From an uncultured Thermoleophilia bacterium (GTDB lineage: Bacteria; Actinomycetota; Thermoleophilia; UBA2241), in assembly GCA_903912585.1 (NCBI GenBank), contig CAIWHY010000102.1, forward strand, positions 1 through 7,892: DNA of 7,892 nt. The letters run 5' to 3'. The position numbers and the translations under genes were made by a program. The notes beneath the pieces are model-generated. The model worked only from the letters and a program-made list of their open reading frames with translations. It was not told where the DNA came from and searched no databases. Positions 5,057 to 7,892 of this stretch are shown one piece after another; position 1 is the stretch's first letter; every line of letters begins with the position of its first letter.

Positions 5057-6334
5057 TCAGGCGACCTCGCGCACGTGGTTGGGCGCCGGGGTGAGAAGCT
5101 CCAGCCCGGCGCCGGTCACCAGCCAGGTGTCCTCGATGCCGATCGCGCCGAGGCCGGGCAGCACGAATTTGGGCTCGAGCGCGAAGACCATGCCCTTGGC
5201 CAGTTCGAGATCGCTGGCCGTGAGCACCGGCAGCTCGTCGAGCTCGAGGCCGACGCCGTGGCCGACGAAGCGCACGCGGCCCTCGCCGTGGCCCATGAAG
5301 TACTCGCCGAGGCCCTCGGCTTCGGCCGCGGCGAGCGCCGTCTCGTAGAGGGCGCGGCAGGTCACGCCGGGCCGGGCCGCCGCGACCACGGCCGCTTCGA
5401 TGCGCACGGCCGCGTCATAGGCGCGACGCAGCTCGTTTGGCAGCTCGCCGACCACGAAGATGCGCGTGAAATCGGCGATGTAGCCCTGGCTCGTGGTGAC
5501 GAAGTCGAAGACGACCTGCTCGCCGCGGCGGATGGGCTTGAAGCTGGCGCCCTGGGCGATCGAGGCGCTGAGCCCCGTACCCGCCAGCGGCGTGTCGAGG
5601 TAGCTGGAGGCCCAGCCGCTGGCGCCGGTCAGCACCTGGCCGTAGAACATCTCCTGATTGAAGGCACGCATGCGGATGTACCCCTCGTGGCCGAGGCGCC
5701 GAGCCTCGGCCTCCACCCTGCCGGCGAACTCGGCTTCGGTGAGGCCCTCGCGCAGGATGCCGGGGACGAGCTCGCAGACGCCGAGGGTGACGGCGGCCGC
5801 GGCGCGTATGCGGTCTACCTCCCACGGCGACTTGACGGCGCGCTGGCGCACGATGTCGCGGCCGACGTCCTCGAAAGCCGTCTCCGGGAAGAGCTTCTCG
5901 AGGCGGCGGAAGTCGTTCACCGGCAGCACGTCGAGTTCGAGCCCGGCGCGCCGCGGCGGCGCCCCGTAGCGCTCGGCCACGAGCCGTGGCAGGTCGCGCG
6001 GGCTCGCCAGCTCGACGACGGTGCCGAGCGGCGCCGCGAGCGGCGACTCGCGGCGCGCGCGCTCGACGAGCTTGCGCACGAACAGCGTCGCCTCCCCGGC
6101 CGCCGGCACGTACAGGTACGAGCGCTGCACCGTGCCGCTGTAGTAGTACAGGTCCGCGTTCTGCACGAGGATGGCGGCGTCGAGGCCGCGGTCCGCGAGT
6201 GTGGTCTGCAGGCCGGCGAGGCGGGCGCCGACCTCGGCGGCCGGCACGAGCACGGCGCCGGGGGCCACCAGAGGAGGTCTGTGTGCCGAGGACGCCTGCT
6301 CCCGCCGCCCTTCCGTCGGGGATGGCCGAGTCAA
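5057..6334 (-). CDS. M24-family metallopeptidase (Xaa-Pro aminopeptidase type)
   Basis: The protein has the two-part layout of prolidase and Xaa-Pro aminopeptidases: an N-terminal creatinase-like domain (about residues 35-160) and a C-terminal pita-bread catalytic domain. All five metal ligands are present in order: Asp277 (VVFDFV), Asp288 (YIADFTR), His359 (VGHGVGLEL), Glu387 (ALEPKF) and Glu401 (GIEDTW). It should remove an N-terminal residue before proline, or cleave X-Pro dipeptides, using two divalent metal ions in the cytoplasm. The start is uncertain. The longest reading begins at TTG 6334 (425 residues), 16 bases after the rhomboid stop, but its first 30 or so residues are proline- and arginine-rich and look unlike the family. 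In-frame GTG codons at 6268, 6253 and 6247 are alternatives, none with a convincing ribosome binding site. Family assignment is strong; specificity is unknown. Confidence 0.9.
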   Translation of the reverse strand: MTRPSPTEGRREQASSAHRPPLVAPGAVLVPAAEVGARLAGLQTTLADRGLDAAILVQNADLYYYSGTVQRSYLYVPAAGEATLFVRKLVERARRESPLAAPLGTVVELASPRDLPRLVAERYGAPPRRAGLELDVLPVNDFRRLEKLFPETAFEDVGRDIVRQRAVKSPWEVDRIRAAAAVTLGVCELVPGILREGLTEAEFAGRVEAEARRLGHEGYIRMRAFNQEMFYGQVLTGASGWASSYLDTPLAGTGLSASIAQGASFKPIRRGEQVVFDFVTTSQGYIADFTRIFVVGELPNELRRAYDAAVRIEAAVVAAARPGVTCRALYETALAAAEAEGLGEYFMGHGEGRVRFVGHGVGLELDELPVLTASDLELAKGMVFALEPKFVLPGLGAIGIEDTWLVTGAGLELLTPAPNHVREVA

Positions 6335-6350
6335 GAGGCCGCCCCGCCGC

Positions 6351-7349
6351 TCAGGCCACGAACGTCGTCACGCGCCACCAGGTGACGGCGACGAGCACCG
6401 CGACGATGGCCAGGGTGGCCGCGATGTCGACGGCATCGAACGCACGGCGCGGGTCCCTGCGCCCGCCGCGCATCAGCACGAAGGTCGTGAGGCCGCCCAC
6501 CACGAGCCCGCCGACGTGCGCCTGCCAGGACACGAACCCCGCCGTGAAGCTGAACACGAGGTTGATGACCAGCAGGAAGACGACGTTGCCGAGCAGGGCG
6601 CGCGACTGCAGGTCGCGGCCGCGATTGAGGAACGCGTGCACGGCGAGGGCGCCGAAGATGCCGAAGATCGCCCCCGAGGCTCCGACCACGAGCGTGTTGA
6701 CCGGGGCCGCGACGAGCACGAGCACCGAGCCGGCGAAGCCGGACACGAAGTAGACGACGAGGAACTTGGCGCGCCCCAGGGCGGCCTCGACGAAGCCTCC
6801 GATCACCCACAGCGCCCACATGTTGAAGGCGATGTGCAGGATGCCGTCATGCAGGAAGAGGCAGGTGAACATGCGCCAGTACTCGTGCCTGAGGAGCACG
6901 TAGGGCGAGTAGAGGGCGCCGAGATTGAGGAGCGCCTGGGACGAGCCGCCACCCATCATGGCCGACGCACCGGTGACCAGCTCGATGAGGAACATCACGA
7001 CGTTGATGGCGACCAGCACCTTGGTGGCGGAGAGCCCGCCGGACGCGACGCCGCCGGCGCTCCAGCGCGAGCGCGTCTGGGCGCGCGTGACGACCCTCGC
7101 GCGCGAGCCGGGGGCCTGCTGCTCGCGCACGCACTCGGGGCAGCGGAAGCCGACCGGCGCCGGGATCATGCACTCGTGGCAGATCGGGCGGCCGCAGTTG
7201 GAGCAGGAGACGCCGGTCTCGCGCATCGGGTGCCGGTAGCAGTGCTTGACCTCGAGGTCGTCCGGCATCTGCGTCTCGAAGTCGGGCGGCAGAGCGCCGG
7301 CGAACGGCGACTCCGGAGGTTCCGGCGGCTGCGGCGGGACGGTGCTCAC
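6351..7349 (-). CDS. Rhomboid-family intramembrane serine protease with N-terminal zinc-binding module
   Basis: This 332-residue membrane protein cleaves transmembrane segments of other proteins. A proline-rich start is followed by a cysteine/histidine cluster (Cys37, His40, Cys49, Cys52, Cys57, Cys60, Cys70, Cys73; pattern CYRHP...GVSCSNCGRPICHEC...FRCPEC), a B-box-like zinc module common before rhomboids in Actinomycetota. Seven hydrophobic segments lie near 110-126, 167-187, 195-217, 219-241, 251-271, 276-293 and 308-327. Catalytic Ser225 is in GASGAIFG and His278 in WQAHVGG. His172 and Asn176 (LHIAFNMWALW) complete the oxyanion region, so it should be active. The GTG start at 7349 overlaps the thioesterase stop as GTGA, with GAGG 7 bases upstream inside that gene. 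Its substrate and the role of the metal module are unknown. Confidence 0.95.
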   Translation of the reverse strand: MSTVPPQPPEPPESPFAGALPPDFETQMPDDLEVKHCYRHPMRETGVSCSNCGRPICHECMIPAPVGFRCPECVREQQAPGSRARVVTRAQTRSRWSAGGVASGGLSATKVLVAINVVMFLIELVTGASAMMGGGSSQALLNLGALYSPYVLLRHEYWRMFTCLFLHDGILHIAFNMWALWVIGGFVEAALGRAKFLVVYFVSGFAGSVLVLVAAPVNTLVVGASGAIFGIFGALAVHAFLNRGRDLQSRALLGNVVFLLVINLVFSFTAGFVSWQAHVGGLVVGGLTTFVLMRGGRRDPRRAFDAVDIAATLAIVAVLVAVTWWRVTTFVA

Positions 7350-7825
7350 AGAGCGGCCTCGACAGTCTGGGCCGTCTCGACCGCCACGGCCGCCTCGGCC
7401 GTCTCCGGGATGCGGCCGAAGAGCTCGCGCAGCCAGCCCGGCATCGGCATGGCTCGCCCGGTGTCGCGCTCGCAGACCGCGAGCCGCGTCCAGCCGGCGA
7501 CGAGCAGGAGTCCGTCCCGCGTGACCTCGTAGTCGAAGGCGAACGAGGCCGGGCCGATGGACTCGACGCTCGCCGAGACCTCGAGCAGGTCGTCGAGGCG
7601 CGCCGGGCGCAGGTACTTGAGCCGCGCCTCCACGACCGGCAGCAGCACGCCGCGCTCCTCGATGGCGGTGATGGGGTGGCCGAGGGCACGCAGCAGCTCG
7701 ACGCGTGCGACCTCGAAGTACGTCAGGTAGTTGCCGTAGTACACGACCCCGGCGGCGTCGGTCTCCGCGTAGCGCACGCGGATGGGCGTCGTGAACCGGG
7801 GCGTCTGCGAGAGGGGGGCTTCCAT
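7346..7825 (-). CDS. Acyl-CoA thioesterase of the 4HBT / YbgC hot-dog family
   Basis: This 159-residue protein fits the single hot-dog domain of the 4-hydroxybenzoyl-CoA thioesterase family, which hydrolyses acyl-CoA to free acid and CoA. The signature VRYAETDAAGVVYYGNYL runs over about residues 17-37, with Asp23 as the expected catalytic residue. It is followed by the long central helix (YFEVARVELLRALG). LLPVVEARLKYLRPARLDD supplies the usual beta strands. The last 20 or so residues are Ala/Val/Glu/Thr-rich and outside the core. The ATG at 7825 has no ribosome binding site, but a -10-like element stands 7 bases upstream, suggesting a leaderless message. Its stop overlaps the rhomboid start. 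YbgC relatives act on acyl-CoAs linked to envelope lipids, FadM on fatty-acid breakdown; which applies cannot be told here. Confidence 0.92.
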   Translation of the reverse strand: MEAPLSQTPRFTTPIRVRYAETDAAGVVYYGNYLTYFEVARVELLRALGHPITAIEERGVLLPVVEARLKYLRPARLDDLLEVSASVESIGPASFAFDYEVTRDGLLLVAGWTRLAVCERDTGRAMPMPGWLRELFGRIPETAEAAVAVETAQTVEAAL

Positions 7826-7832
7826 CGCGAAA

Positions 7833-7841
7833 AGTGTAGCA
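7833..7841 (-). promoter_or_regulatory. Extended -10 element, probable leaderless promoter of the thioesterase-rhomboid run
   Basis: The minus strand reads TGCTACACT: a TGn extension followed by TACACT (4 of 6 matches to TATAAT, and a fit to the TANNNT form). Seven bases (TTTCGCG) lie between it and the ATG at 7825, so transcription would start at the A of the ATG. No convincing -35 element is seen at the right distance. The absence of a ribosome binding site agrees with a leaderless message. Confidence 0.55.
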
Positions 7842-7892
7842 CGAGCAAGAGCGCGGCCCGAACCGGGGCCGGCGCGGTGCCGCGGCCTCGCG

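Noticed and set aside
4099..5094. Plus-strand open frame of 331 codons opposite the MBL-fold gene
   Set aside because: It is a mirror frame of a gene with a complete metal-binding motif set. Its composition is biased and it has no domain signature.
4829..6385. A 518-codon plus-strand open frame opposite the M24 peptidase gene
   Set aside because: No recognisable motif, and composition typical of the reverse complement of a GC-rich gene. The minus-strand peptidase has all five metal ligands in order.
7851..7892. GC-rich inverted repeats at the right edge, possible terminator of an upstream gene
   Set aside because: Only short stems (5 bp or so, such as GGCCC/GGGCC) can be drawn, no U tract is visible, and the neighbouring gene lies outside the window.
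1..7892. CRISPR array, tRNA or rRNA gene, insertion sequence or phage gene
   Set aside because: No regularly spaced long repeats, no tRNA-like or rRNA-like sequence recognised, no transposase or integrase motif, and coding frames fill nearly all of the window.

Overview
The window is very GC-rich (about 70% by eye) and carries nine genes, all on the minus strand. It reads as ordinary chromosomal DNA of a high-GC bacterium, with no sign of phage, plasmid, insertion sequence or CRISPR. The best lineage hint is the rhomboid protease with an N-terminal cysteine-rich metal-binding module, an arrangement common in Actinomycetota. The high GC and two promoters placed as if for leaderless transcripts fit that, so an actinobacterial origin, perhaps deep-branching, is my inference. 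No gene here fixes the taxonomy.

In order of transcription (right to left) there are three blocks. Block A (7825 to 4225) holds a hot-dog-fold acyl-CoA thioesterase, a rhomboid intramembrane protease that overlaps it by 4 bases (GTGA), an M24 (Xaa-Pro type) peptidase and an MBL-fold metallohydrolase. An extended -10 element lies 7 bases upstream of the first start codon. Block B (4112 to 3420) is a two-gene unit: an Rrf2-family regulator with IscR-like cysteines, and a small Nfu-type iron-sulfur carrier. The regulator's stop codon lies inside the ribosome binding site of the nfu gene. The block has its own promoter with overlapping inverted repeats, and a strong hairpin follows nfu.

Block C (3173 to past the left edge) is a polyphosphate cassette: polyphosphate kinase ppk1, a SixA-type histidine phosphatase overlapping it by 4 bases (ATGA), and a CYTH-domain protein starting 4 bases later and cut by the window edge. 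Its promoter (TGGGCA, 17 bases, TATACT) is followed by a perfect 10-bp palindrome. PPK1 makes polyphosphate from ATP; CYTH domains are triphosphate or polyphosphate enzymes, and many continue into a polyphosphate-binding CHAD domain, which here would lie outside the window.

I found no clearly undescribed system. The items most worth a second look are the self-contained Rrf2-nfu unit with its candidate operator, the ppk1 promoter palindrome, the leaderless-type promoters, and the short repeats in the two intergenic regions.
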